From G963668435 sp963668435 (GTDB lineage: Bacteria > Latescibacterota > Latescibacteria > Latescibacterales > Latescibacteraceae), in contig CAXXSC010000010.1 in NCBI GenBank assembly GCA_963668435.2, positions 310,001 through 374,000 of the forward strand: a DNA stretch of 64,000 bases. The letters run 5' to 3'. A program made the translations under genes and the position numbers. A model generated the notes under the pieces. It was not told the DNA's origin and ran no database searches. It saw only the letters and a program-made list of their open reading frames with translations. Positions within the stretch are counted from its first letter, which is position 1. The number at the start of each line of letters is the position of its first letter. Below, piece after piece: positions 37,343 to 46,357 of the stretch.

Positions 37343-39415
37343 TCAGTCCTTGAACCGTGGCCCGACCGTGCTCATATCGATCGGAATAAAACCAAGTTTC
37401 AATGCCGGAGAATCCCCGGATAGTGTGAAATCGCCGTTTTCGGGATCACTGAACAGCGGATCGGCGATAATCGAATGTGTGTCACGTCCCCGCGCTTTCC
37501 ACTCCTCAAAGGTCCAGTCCTTGAATTTCGGCTCGGCGACAGCTGGATTGTAATACACGTTGTAATCCAGCTCGTAGGTCTTATCCATCTGGCGTTTCGC
37601 CTCGAAAGGATTGTAGACCTCGAAAGTGTCGCCCGACCAGTTACCACCAAGAAGCGGCCCCTCGTTCCAGTAGACAATGTTGTTCTCAAAGACTATTGTC
37701 AGATGCGGCTCTGTCCTGCTTTTTATTATCTGCCCCTCGGTGGAATTGGCGAAAATGTTGTTACGGATGACATTCTGACACCCGTAATGCTGGTGGAAAC
37801 CGCCGCATTTCGTCCGGTACACAATATTGTTCTCTATCAGCACGTCAGATGAGCCCTCATCGGTATAGATGCCCCAGCCGCCGTAACCGTGTGACTGAAT
37901 ATCGTGGAACAGGTTGTTCCTGACAACCGTACCGGGAGCCTCGCCAAGAAGGTAGATGCCACCCATATCGGAAAGCATTCCCTGGCCGACATCATGGATA
38001 TGGTTGTATTCTATGATGTTGTGGGAGCTGATGCTTCGGGCATAGCCCCATACCCAGCCGATAGCGATACTCGAATAGTAGGTATGGTGGATATGGTTGT
38101 GTGCAAGCAGGTTGCCGAAACTATGCTGAATCCAGATACCGGTCGCTGCGTGATGGACAAGTCCGATATGGTGAATGTGGTTGTCCGTGATGCTGTTTTT
38201 CCCTGTCCGCATCTGAGGCTGAGCGTAGGCGCTGCCGCCACCAATCCTGAAACCGCCGCCCCCGAGACTGCCGAGCTCATTGTGTGTGAAACTGTTAAAC
38301 ATGCAGCCCGAACCGATCTCGACTGCGTAGGACGAGAGATTACTGAGGCTGCATCCACTGAACGTGCAGTTACGGGCCCCTTTCATGACGAAAGCGCCCT
38401 CGACATCCGGCGCCGACTGACGTTCCCCGACTTTCCCTTTGGGGAGCGACCAGTTGTTGAACGAGAATGTCAGGTTTTCGAAACTGAGGTGTTCGACAAA
38501 ACTGTTTTCAAGCGGATTGCCCTCGATAAGGAGGAGTTGGTCGACACGAGGGACAATTAGCTCAGTCGATTCAATGGCCTCGCCCTCTTTCGGAAAATAG
38601 GACAATACCCGGCTCTTTCTGTCATAATACCATTCGCCGGGCTCGTCGAACGCCTCTTTCACATTTTCCACACAATACCGTGCACCTTTTTTATCCACAT
38701 CGTCTGTATAACGGTAGCGTGTGGAATCCCTGAACGTGACAGTCCGTGCGCTTTCGTCGACAGACTTTATTTTCTGGCGTGAGCTGACCCAGAAACGCGG
38801 ACTGACAACAACCACATCCTCGATATTTTCCCACAAGGGATCGATATCGCCGTCACTATAGATAAACCAGTCTGACCTGGCATTCCATACAGGATTCTTT
38901 TTCAGGGGATAATCGCTGACCTTATAGTAGCCCTCGCGGGGAAGGCGTGGACGGCTGCGAAGTTCACCATTGCTGTAAAGGAGCCATATATTCCAGTCAT
39001 CCGCATCGTCTTTATCGAGGGTGGTCCGCCAGATACCATCCTCACCAGCATTCATACTATCGATTTTGACACCGCCGCTTATCACAGCCGTTTCTCCCGA
39101 ATATGAACGGTAGCAGATCGGACTGCTGTCAGTCCCCGAATCCTCGGGGCCGAAACGAAGCGGTTCGGACAGTTCATAGAGTCCACCGCGGAGATAAACA
39201 GTGACGGAGCCGGACCTATCTTGTTTCTTCAGCTCACGAACTGCCTGCTGTGCTCTCGCCACAGTCGCGAAAGGCGCTCTGATCGTGCCCTCACTGCTGT
39301 CACTGCCATCAGGCGCGACATAGAATGCGGATATATCAATATTTTTTGTGCCGCATCCACACATAAAGAGCATACATATCAAGACAGCGTGTAAAAAAGT
39401 TTTCTGTTTTATCAT
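37343..39415 (-). CDS. Right-handed parallel beta-helix lipoprotein (GH141-like)
   Basis: A 690-residue exported protein with a leader ending LFMCGCG. After FYVAPDGSDSSEGTIRAPFATVARAQQAVREL and VTVYLRGGLYELSEPLRF it becomes a long parallel beta-helix, with NIIEYNHIHDVGQGM, RNNLFHDIQSHGYGGWGIYTDEG and similar turns rich in Asn and His. The N-terminal block and overall plan resemble GH141 enzymes (fucosidase/xylanase activities known) and related polysaccharide lyase folds; catalytic residues cannot be fixed by eye. The start at ATG 39415 has only a weak GGGG upstream. GH127 lies upstream on the same strand, suggesting joint work on plant side chains. Confidence 0.72.
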   Translation of the reverse strand: MIKQKTFLHAVLICMLFMCGCGTKNIDISAFYVAPDGSDSSEGTIRAPFATVARAQQAVRELKKQDRSGSVTVYLRGGLYELSEPLRFGPEDSGTDSSPICYRSYSGETAVISGGVKIDSMNAGEDGIWRTTLDKDDADDWNIWLLYSNGELRSRPRLPREGYYKVSDYPLKKNPVWNARSDWFIYSDGDIDPLWENIEDVVVVSPRFWVSSRQKIKSVDESARTVTFRDSTRYRYTDDVDKKGARYCVENVKEAFDEPGEWYYDRKSRVLSYFPKEGEAIESTELIVPRVDQLLLIEGNPLENSFVEHLSFENLTFSFNNWSLPKGKVGERQSAPDVEGAFVMKGARNCTFSGCSLSNLSSYAVEIGSGCMFNSFTHNELGSLGGGGFRIGGGSAYAQPQMRTGKNSITDNHIHHIGLVHHAATGIWIQHSFGNLLAHNHIHHTYYSSIAIGWVWGYARSISSHNIIEYNHIHDVGQGMLSDMGGIYLLGEAPGTVVRNNLFHDIQSHGYGGWGIYTDEGSSDVLIENNIVYRTKCGGFHQHYGCQNVIRNNIFANSTEGQIIKSRTEPHLTIVFENNIVYWNEGPLLGGNWSGDTFEVYNPFEAKRQMDKTYELDYNVYYNPAVAEPKFKDWTFEEWKARGRDTHSIIADPLFSDPENGDFTLSGDSPALKLGFIPIDMSTVGPRFKD

Positions 39416-39575
39416 TTCAGACCCCGGTACATTTTTATTGTTATTCACGAAATCAGTTTGGAGAATTTCTCGACAGACAGACTCTCTTGTCTTTTAATAG
39501 ATCAGACATTGCCATTTTGCCGATACCAACGGTACGAGCCTCTCTCCGGAGGCAAAAAGGCATACCGGAGCAAGT

Positions 39576-41570
39576 TTACTCCGCCGGAATCACTTTCACT
39601 GCTTTTGCTTTCCTGGGAAGCCAAACTATCATCTCCCCCTCACCTCTGTGAGACCATGCATAATAAGGAATCGCCGTAAAGGGCTGTTTTTTTTCTACAA
39701 TTTCCTCACCGTTATCCGACGCGACGAAAACCGGTACCTTCGCGGTAACGACGGTGACTCCCTTGAGAAGGTCGGGCCTGAACTCACTTGACAGCGTTGC
39801 CCAGTCCGGCAGGATGAGATTGCTGACACGACCCGAATTATCGGGCCATTCGGCACAGTACACAACTGGCCCGCGCTGTATGGCGACCCTGCCACGGTCA
39901 GCCGCGACCATGTCGTTCGCGATAATCCTTCTCGGCTGCATGGGAAGCATGAGTGTCACAGTATCACCCTTGCGCCATTTCCTTGTAATGACAGCATACC
40001 CGTTTTCCGTAACAATCGAAATCGATTTGCCGTTGACCGAAAGTGACGGGCGTTCGTCTGAGCTGCCCATGAAGGAGTAGAGATTACCGGGAACAACTTG
40101 GTCTGCAACCCAGCCCGGAATACGAAGCATGAGGGTAAATTCCCGTGAATTTTCAGGCGTGACAGAAAGCGTGATCTCGCCATCCCAGGGATATTGCGAC
40201 TTCTGTTCGATTCTGACTTTCCCATGCTCGAAGGCTATTTCCGTACTGCTGTTTATAAAGAGGTTGACATAGACTGCTTTGTCTTTTTTCGCATAGGCAT
40301 AGCCGGGAATTGAGGGCATGAAACGCACGACGTTTGAGGGACAACAGGAGGTATTGAACCACGGACGGCGGGTTGCTGACTGACCGATATTGAATTTGTA
40401 GACTCCGTCGGATTCCAGCGGATTGGGATAGAAAAACGTGTCGCCGCCGAAAGAAACACCGGAGAGAAAACCATTGTAGAGGGTCTTTTCAAAAACATCC
40501 ATATATTTGGCCTCACCGTGCAGCATGAACATACGGTGGTTCCAGAGCATATTGGCGATTGCGGCGCATGTCTCATTGTATGCAGTATCATTTGGCAGTT
40601 CGTAATCGTCGCCGAAACGTTCTCCACTTCGTGTCGAGCCGATACCACCGGTGATATAGAGCTTCTTGTTCACCGTGTTTTGCCATATTCGCCCAAGCGC
40701 CCGTATATAATCCTGATCGCCTGTCAGAGCTGCAACATCGGCTACACCAGAATAGAGATAGGCTGCCCTGACCGCGTGACCGACCGGAGTGTCCTGCTCA
40801 GTCACCGGTATGTGGTCCTGTGCGTATTCTCCGTAGAGTTCTGTTTCGGGACGGTTTCCGCGCTGATCGACGAAATATTTCGCGAGATCGAGATATTTCT
40901 TTTCACCAGTGGTGCGATAGAGCTTGACAAGCCCGATCTCTATCTCCTCATGACCGGGGACACCATGCAGCTGTTTCTCGCCGGGGCCGAAGGTCTCTGC
41001 GATCAAATCTGCATTTTTCACAGCGACATCAAGAAACGAGCGTTTGCCGGTTGCAAGATAATGGGCCACCGCCGCCTCATACATGTGACCGACATTGTAC
41101 AGTTCATGATCCCGCCTGAGATTGCCCCAACGTTTTTTCGAAGCATCCACCGGATTATCCTGATTAATTGTCCGTGTCGTGAACAGATAGCCGTCATCCT
41201 CCTGTGCCGCCGCAAATTTTGCGATCAGATCGTCGAGAAAACTATCCAGTTCGGGATCAGGATGAATAGTCAGAGAATAAGAAGCGCCTTCAACAATCTT
41301 AAAAACATCGGAATCATTGAACCTGCGCCCTTCAAACGTACCGGCCTTTAATCCTCCGGCAATCTCGAAATTCCTTATCCGCGCCGTTTCCTCACACTTT
41401 CTGAAATCGTAGGGAATGGTGACTTTTCTGTTTGTTTCGAGACGCGGCGTCCAAAATCCCTCGCTGACGGTTACCTCGTTAAAGGGGATAGGCTGAACCG
41501 GATAATCCCCGGATTCGGCTGCCAAAACAGTTGCAGGAAGAAGCAGGAAGAATGAAAGCAGAAAACGCAT
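39576..41570 (-). CDS. GH127 beta-L-arabinofuranosidase
   Basis: An exported 664-residue glycosidase that removes beta-L-arabinofuranose from arabinan-containing glycans or hydroxyproline-linked arabinosides. The unusual zinc-thiolate active site of the family is complete: Glu333 and Cys335 in AYNETCA, and Cys409-Cys410 in NTSCCPSN. Other family blocks are EGFWTPRLETNRKVTIPYDF, ELYNVGHMYEAAVAH and YITGGIGSTRSGERFGDDYELPND. Cleavable signal peptide MRFLLSFFLLLPATVLAAE; AAAGGA six bases before ATG. The 270 bp upstream are AT-rich and hold the terminator of the next gene. Confidence 0.94.
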   Translation of the reverse strand: MRFLLSFFLLLPATVLAAESGDYPVQPIPFNEVTVSEGFWTPRLETNRKVTIPYDFRKCEETARIRNFEIAGGLKAGTFEGRRFNDSDVFKIVEGASYSLTIHPDPELDSFLDDLIAKFAAAQEDDGYLFTTRTINQDNPVDASKKRWGNLRRDHELYNVGHMYEAAVAHYLATGKRSFLDVAVKNADLIAETFGPGEKQLHGVPGHEEIEIGLVKLYRTTGEKKYLDLAKYFVDQRGNRPETELYGEYAQDHIPVTEQDTPVGHAVRAAYLYSGVADVAALTGDQDYIRALGRIWQNTVNKKLYITGGIGSTRSGERFGDDYELPNDTAYNETCAAIANMLWNHRMFMLHGEAKYMDVFEKTLYNGFLSGVSFGGDTFFYPNPLESDGVYKFNIGQSATRRPWFNTSCCPSNVVRFMPSIPGYAYAKKDKAVYVNLFINSSTEIAFEHGKVRIEQKSQYPWDGEITLSVTPENSREFTLMLRIPGWVADQVVPGNLYSFMGSSDERPSLSVNGKSISIVTENGYAVITRKWRKGDTVTLMLPMQPRRIIANDMVAADRGRVAIQRGPVVYCAEWPDNSGRVSNLILPDWATLSSEFRPDLLKGVTVVTAKVPVFVASDNGEEIVEKKQPFTAIPYYAWSHRGEGEMIVWLPRKAKAVKVIPAE

Positions 41571-41790
41571 AACACATCCTTTGAAATATATTTATCCTTA
41601 TTATTTATTAAATTTCAACAATTGCGATACTATTGGCCGTGAATAGATAGTACCTACTAAATCTCACTTTAACAAGGATTTTCTGCATTTTTACCGATGC
41701 ATTCACAAGAAATAATTCCTTCTGGAATACAAGCAAAATATCAGAGATAGTCTATACTTTACAGATAATAAAACATCGGCACCTACAATG

Positions 41791-41818
41791 AAAAAAGGGG
41801 CATCCCGAAGGACACCCC
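41791..41818 (-). terminator. Rho-independent terminator with TTCG tetraloop
   Basis: Minus-strand GGGGTGTCC-TTCG-GGATGCCCC (9 bp, two G:U) followed by six T, 23 nt after the stop at 41841. It closes the BlaI/M56/propeller locus. Confidence 0.93.
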
Positions 41819-41840
41819 TGATAAAACAGGAACAGCCGGG

Positions 41841-43073
41841 CTATTTTGTCAGCATCATCTGCCTTCCCGCCACCTGTTCTCCCATCGTCAGGCGACAGAA
41901 ATACACACCGGAAGACACAACAATCCCGTTGTCGTCCCGGCCGTTCCACACTATTGCATGCACACCACATGACATATGTCTCTCGGCAAGCGTTCTGATC
42001 CTCTGTCCATTAATTGTCAGGATATCGACACGCACATGACCCGGTTTATCAAGGACAAACGGGATAGTTGTCGATAAATTGAAAGGATTGGGATAATTCT
42101 GTTCGAGAGAGAAAGATGTCGGCATAGCGGCGGCCACGTCCACTACACCGTTCACCGCTTTCGAGTATATACATTCGCTCGTGAGTGTTTCAAGATTGTA
42201 TATATAGAGTCCCGAATGCTCGCCGCTATTGCCGACATAACATATTTTTGTTCCGTCGGGAGACCAACAGCCGCAGTTCGTATCCAGCATAGCATCCTGC
42301 TCGACTGCCTGCACCTCACCCGACATGAACTCATATATAACAAGCTGGTAACTCCCCCCCTCACCCGATCTGGAGAAAAGAAGTGAGTTGCCATCGGGAG
42401 AATAACGCGGATAATAACAATTATTTACGCCACTGCTTATAAACTCAGCTTCATTCGTTTCCACCGATACACTATACAACTTGTATTTGTTCCAGAGGGG
42501 CGAGTTGTTACCGTATTCGAAACGGGCGACGAAGTGGTCGCCTGCCGGGCTCATGTCTGCGTGTCCGCCGCAGAAATACGGTGGATCAGAACCATTGAAA
42601 TCATACGTCCCCTCCTGCCCTGATTGAATATCATACACAGCATAGCCGCTCCAGTCCCTGATGTATGTCATGAAATGCCCGTCACGGCTGAATGACGCGG
42701 CATAGGCGTTTTCCCGTAAGATTTCCGTTTCTTTCGTAACAGGGTCGATAGACTCGGTAAACGCCATTTCTGAATATAGTCCATGTCCTTTTGCGGAATC
42801 TTCGATCGGGCGAATGACAGAATAGACCACTTTTTCTCCATCGGGAGAAAAAACCGGACTGAAACAGGGATCATCGACATCATCGGTAAGATTCACAGGG
42901 ATACCGCCCCGGGCATCGATGATCCAGATGTCCGGTTCGACACCAAACACGATACGGGTGCCGTCCGGCGACCAGTCAACTTTCCAGATATTCTGTGCTT
43001 CGGCCTCTTTTACAGGCATAGCAAGGGCCAGCATGCCCAGGATCAGGCCCGGCATCAGGTGTTTAGTCAACAT
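41841..43073 (-). CDS. TolB-like propeller surface protein with FlgD/type IX-like C-terminal module (copy 1)
   Basis: A 410-residue exported protein: leader (GLILGMLALAMPVKEAEA), a TolB-type propeller of PD40 repeats (WSPDGTRIVF, FSPDGEKVVY, YSPDGNSLLF, WSPDGTKICY), then the C-terminal module NYPNPFNLSTTIPF...VWNGRDDNGIVVSSGVYFCRLT, ending MMLTK. The start at ATG 43073 restores the leader; upstream in-frame codons have no signal. Paralogue of the next gene upstream and of the sensor part of the M56 protein at 47.7-50.8 kb. Function unknown; surface binding inferred. Confidence 0.83.
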   Translation of the reverse strand: MLTKHLMPGLILGMLALAMPVKEAEAQNIWKVDWSPDGTRIVFGVEPDIWIIDARGGIPVNLTDDVDDPCFSPVFSPDGEKVVYSVIRPIEDSAKGHGLYSEMAFTESIDPVTKETEILRENAYAASFSRDGHFMTYIRDWSGYAVYDIQSGQEGTYDFNGSDPPYFCGGHADMSPAGDHFVARFEYGNNSPLWNKYKLYSVSVETNEAEFISSGVNNCYYPRYSPDGNSLLFSRSGEGGSYQLVIYEFMSGEVQAVEQDAMLDTNCGCWSPDGTKICYVGNSGEHSGLYIYNLETLTSECIYSKAVNGVVDVAAAMPTSFSLEQNYPNPFNLSTTIPFVLDKPGHVRVDILTINGQRIRTLAERHMSCGVHAIVWNGRDDNGIVVSSGVYFCRLTMGEQVAGRQMMLTK

Positions 43074-43108
43074 GATTGTCTCTAATGGTAAAGTTCGGGT
43101 GTTTTTTG

Positions 43109-43146
43109 ACTTCCCATTCCCTCTTCTGTCAGAGGGAATGGGAAGT
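43109..43146. repeat. Perfect 15-bp inverted repeat between two paralogous propeller genes
   Basis: ACTTCCCATTCCCTC, 8-nt loop, exact complement. Read in the gene direction (minus) it is followed by CAAAAAAC, not by T, and lies 35 nt before the ATG at 43073. It could attenuate, block processive ribosomes or protect the upstream mRNA end. Confidence 0.85.
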
Positions 43147-43239
43147 TGTGGTTCCGTCGATTGTATCCTGTAGCCGTACACGTTTTCAGTAAAGCTTCAA
43201 ACGTGTCCGGGCAGGATATTATTCCGGAATTCGGCCGAT

Positions 43240-44820
43240 TTATTTCGCCAGCAGCATCTGTGTCGACTGCACGGCGGCACCGACTTTCAGGCGGCAGATA
43301 TAGACACCTGAAGAGACCGGATTCCCGGCATCATCACGGCCGTTCCATACGACAGCATGAGCACCCGGCGTCATGACCGATGATTCCAGCGTACAAACTT
43401 TCTGTCCCATGACATTGAAAACGTCGAGACTGACATCGCCGGCCTTTTCGAGCGAGAACTCGATGGTTGTGGTGGGATTGAACGGATTCGGATAGTTGCC
43501 GGTAAGAGCAAACTCGGTAGGCTCGGTATCGGCCTCGACACTTGTGGGATCAGTGACCGTGTATGCGGGAATAACAGCCTTGTGAACACCGGTATTGAGA
43601 TCGAGTATATAGAGGGCATCGACACCGCTGAACTCTTCGCTGAGGGCATAACAAATCTGGCTGCCGTCAGGTGACCAGCAAAAACCGCTATAACCATGGC
43701 CCTCGGGCGGATCGATAGCCGTGAAATCACCACTTTCCACGTCAAAGATACCCATGCTCGATTTGCGGGTTGCACTGTCAGGTTTATAGTCAGGCTGCTC
43801 GACAAAGAGATAGTTTTCGAAACTGTCCGGCTTGAACCAGATTATAAACTCAGTCCTGAGTTCCAGATAGTCCTCGTATGTTTCGATCCTTACCATTCGG
43901 TGAGTATCCTCGTTGATATATCCAAGATCGAGGGTATTGAACACCTCTTCAAACAGGGCGCCCGTTTCCATGTCTCGGATTTTTGAGGGTTCTGGATAGT
44001 AATCTGTGGTTGCCACGAGGACTTTCGTGCCGTCGGGCGAATAACGCGGGGTTTTGTAATTGAAATCATCGGGAAGCGGCAGCATTTCTGCCTCGCCCGT
44101 TTCGATATCCACCTTGAAAATCTTCCACTGGTCGTTCAGCTCATCAAATTGCGCGGTATGATCGAGCGCATGAAGATAGGTCAGGAAATTGCTATTGTCG
44201 GGATGGATACTTCCATTGCCGCCAATACAGTAAAGATCTGTGTTGGGTACAACATTGGGATCGGAGAAATCATAAACCCGGACTTCACCTGTTTCCATAT
44301 CGAAAATGGCGTTATTCTTTTCCAGCCTGCTGTAAAGAACATACTTGTTATCATAACTCAGAGAACCGCACCAGCCATCGTCCAGAACAGTGCTGTGTTC
44401 GCCTGTTGCAAGATTGATTTTCCTGAAATAGGAGAAATGCCAGTCAGGATCGTTCTCAGTGTAGTAATTATCATGAGTATAATACACTTCCTGGCTGTCG
44501 GCTGAAAACTTCACACCGTATTTTGCCTGATCGTAGTCAACACGGTCGCTTATTTCCCTCATGTGATCGGTTATGATAGCGGGTATATGTCCGGAGATAT
44601 TCGTAATCTCACCGCTCTCCAGATCATAGGTAAAGATATCCTGTTTAAAAGTCTCATAGCTGAAGGAAGTAAACGCAATGTATTTACCATCCGGCGACCA
44701 GTTCGGTCCACTGATTTGCATGTCATTAATCAGCATATCCGCCGTGGCGCTGAAGATTAATACTGTAGCCATAACGGCGGCAAGCGACATCGTCAAAATT
44801 TTTACGTGTTTCCGTTTCAT
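43240..44820 (-). CDS. TolB-like propeller surface protein with FlgD/type IX-like C-terminal module (copy 2)
   Basis: A 526-residue exported protein: leader (LTMSLAAVMATVLIFSATA), TolB/PD40-type blades (NWSPDGKYIAF, KFSADSQEVYY, RYSPDGTKVLV, CWSPDGSQICY), then the module NYPNPFNPTTTIEF...VFNVMGQKV...VWNGRDDAGNPVSSGVYICRL, ending LLAK. The start at ATG 44820 is backed by CGGAG seven bases upstream. A 167-bp gap separates it from the propeller gene upstream, so it may have its own promoter, but no good match was found. Surface location inferred. Confidence 0.85.
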   Translation of the reverse strand: MKRKHVKILTMSLAAVMATVLIFSATADMLINDMQISGPNWSPDGKYIAFTSFSYETFKQDIFTYDLESGEITNISGHIPAIITDHMREISDRVDYDQAKYGVKFSADSQEVYYTHDNYYTENDPDWHFSYFRKINLATGEHSTVLDDGWCGSLSYDNKYVLYSRLEKNNAIFDMETGEVRVYDFSDPNVVPNTDLYCIGGNGSIHPDNSNFLTYLHALDHTAQFDELNDQWKIFKVDIETGEAEMLPLPDDFNYKTPRYSPDGTKVLVATTDYYPEPSKIRDMETGALFEEVFNTLDLGYINEDTHRMVRIETYEDYLELRTEFIIWFKPDSFENYLFVEQPDYKPDSATRKSSMGIFDVESGDFTAIDPPEGHGYSGFCWSPDGSQICYALSEEFSGVDALYILDLNTGVHKAVIPAYTVTDPTSVEADTEPTEFALTGNYPNPFNPTTTIEFSLEKAGDVSLDVFNVMGQKVCTLESSVMTPGAHAVVWNGRDDAGNPVSSGVYICRLKVGAAVQSTQMLLAK

Positions 44821-44987
44821 TGTTCTACTCCGGTTCTTGTCATCTGAATGCTGGTTACGAATGATGGGAGAGGCAGTACAACTGCACATTCGACGACTTC
44901 GTTCGAGTGCTGGTTCTCCGAATCATTCCATAGGCGTCTTCCTCCACAATTTCAATATTCTGCCTTCGATTTCCGGGAGACAGGGTT

Positions 44988-46331
44988 TTATTTGAGATAT
45001 ATCATTCTTTTCGCGATACTCGTATTATTTGCTGCAAGACGAACGAAATAGATGCCCGATGACACTTTTTCACCGTGATCGTTGACACCATCCCAGTGAT
45101 AACTGTGACTGCCTGCCACCTGTATACCTGAATACAAGGTCTTTGCTTTCTGTCCCGCACAGTTATAGACTTGCAGGCTGACCGGCATCCTTTCAGGTAT
45201 TTTGAAACTGATGGTCGCCGTACCGTTAAATGGATTCGGGTAGACATCATCAAGAGAGACTTGCACGGGAGTCTCCATCTCGACAGCGGTACCGCCGGGC
45301 GTGAACTTCGCCAAGCCCTCTCCCGTCGCCGCCCAGACGACACCGTTTTCACCAGCACAAATGGCGACAATCATTCCCGGCGGCACACCGTCCTTCTCGC
45401 TGTATTCGGTCAGTGTTTCGCCATCATAAACCGCAATGCCGTTCCGTGAGGAGGCCCATATATTACCCTCGCTGTCAAAACTCATCGCACTGTATCCGAG
45501 ATAGTCTCCACGGTATTTCGGCTGCCAGATATCGTCTTCGAGCCGCCAAAAAGCCGACTCGTAACTGCACCACAGGGCCCCGTCAGGGGCAGCGGCAATC
45601 GAAGAAAAGATATAGTCGACTTCCTTGACCTGTGTGATCCTGTTCAAATATGTGATTTTCCAGGCATCGCTGTCAAAAAGACAGGTGGTGGCATAGGATT
45701 CGATGAACTCAACGCCGTCCTCGATCCAGGTGATATCATTGTCGGTATAAATGAACGTTGCGGAGACTTTCCCATCACCCGAACTTGCCAGCCCGTACAC
45801 CATGACATTTTCTTTGTATGGAAGGCCGTTTTCGAGACCGTATTTAACCATGACACCATCCAAGAAACTGAAAATTGCATTGTTCGTACCGCCCCATACA
45901 ACGCCGTCCTGGCCGATATCCAAGTGGTGACGGCCCTGGCTGAAATCAGCGACAGCATCCGTGTAGGGGTGGTTTTCCCAGCGGCTGCCGTCATAACGGC
46001 TCAATCCCAAGAGATTCATTGTCCAGATACTGCCGTCCGGTGCAGATTCCACCGCAAAAACATGATTTGAATAGTATCCGGAATCATTTTCCATGTAGCT
46101 CCACGAGTTGCCATCGTAACGGTATACACCGCGCTCCTGCGATTTTACAGACTTATTTGCTTCAGTCGAAACCAGCCAAAGTGCGCCCGTGCCGTCAACT
46201 GCCATGTCAATGGAATCGAACAACGGCGGTGCTTCAGACAATTGCGTCCAGAGACCTTCGGCAAGGGCGTATAACGATGTCGGCAAAACGAGAGCCCATG
46301 ATATCGCCAGTATTTTTGTCATTCTGTTCAT
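44988..46331 (-). CDS. Reg_prop propeller surface protein with FlgD/type IX-like C-terminal module (copy B)
   Basis: A 447-residue exported protein with leader (KILAISWALVLPTSLYALA), six or seven Reg_prop-like blades (IWTMNLLGLSRY, VWGGTNNAIFSF, IWASSRNGIAVY, VWAATGEGLAKF), and the module VYPNPFNGTATISF...YNCAGQKAK...WDGVNDHGEKVSSGIYFVRL, ending IYLK. It is a clear tandem paralogue of the next gene upstream (shared APDG.WCSY and DD.WQP.YR blocks). An in-frame GTG at 46361 overlaps the upstream stop; I prefer ATG 46331, where the leader begins, though it lacks a good ribosome-binding site. Confidence 0.83.
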   Translation of the reverse strand: MNRMTKILAISWALVLPTSLYALAEGLWTQLSEAPPLFDSIDMAVDGTGALWLVSTEANKSVKSQERGVYRYDGNSWSYMENDSGYYSNHVFAVESAPDGSIWTMNLLGLSRYDGSRWENHPYTDAVADFSQGRHHLDIGQDGVVWGGTNNAIFSFLDGVMVKYGLENGLPYKENVMVYGLASSGDGKVSATFIYTDNDITWIEDGVEFIESYATTCLFDSDAWKITYLNRITQVKEVDYIFSSIAAAPDGALWCSYESAFWRLEDDIWQPKYRGDYLGYSAMSFDSEGNIWASSRNGIAVYDGETLTEYSEKDGVPPGMIVAICAGENGVVWAATGEGLAKFTPGGTAVEMETPVQVSLDDVYPNPFNGTATISFKIPERMPVSLQVYNCAGQKAKTLYSGIQVAGSHSYHWDGVNDHGEKVSSGIYFVRLAANNTSIAKRMIYLK

Positions 46332-46357
46332 AAGCTGTAATCCACGTTCCTGTACAA

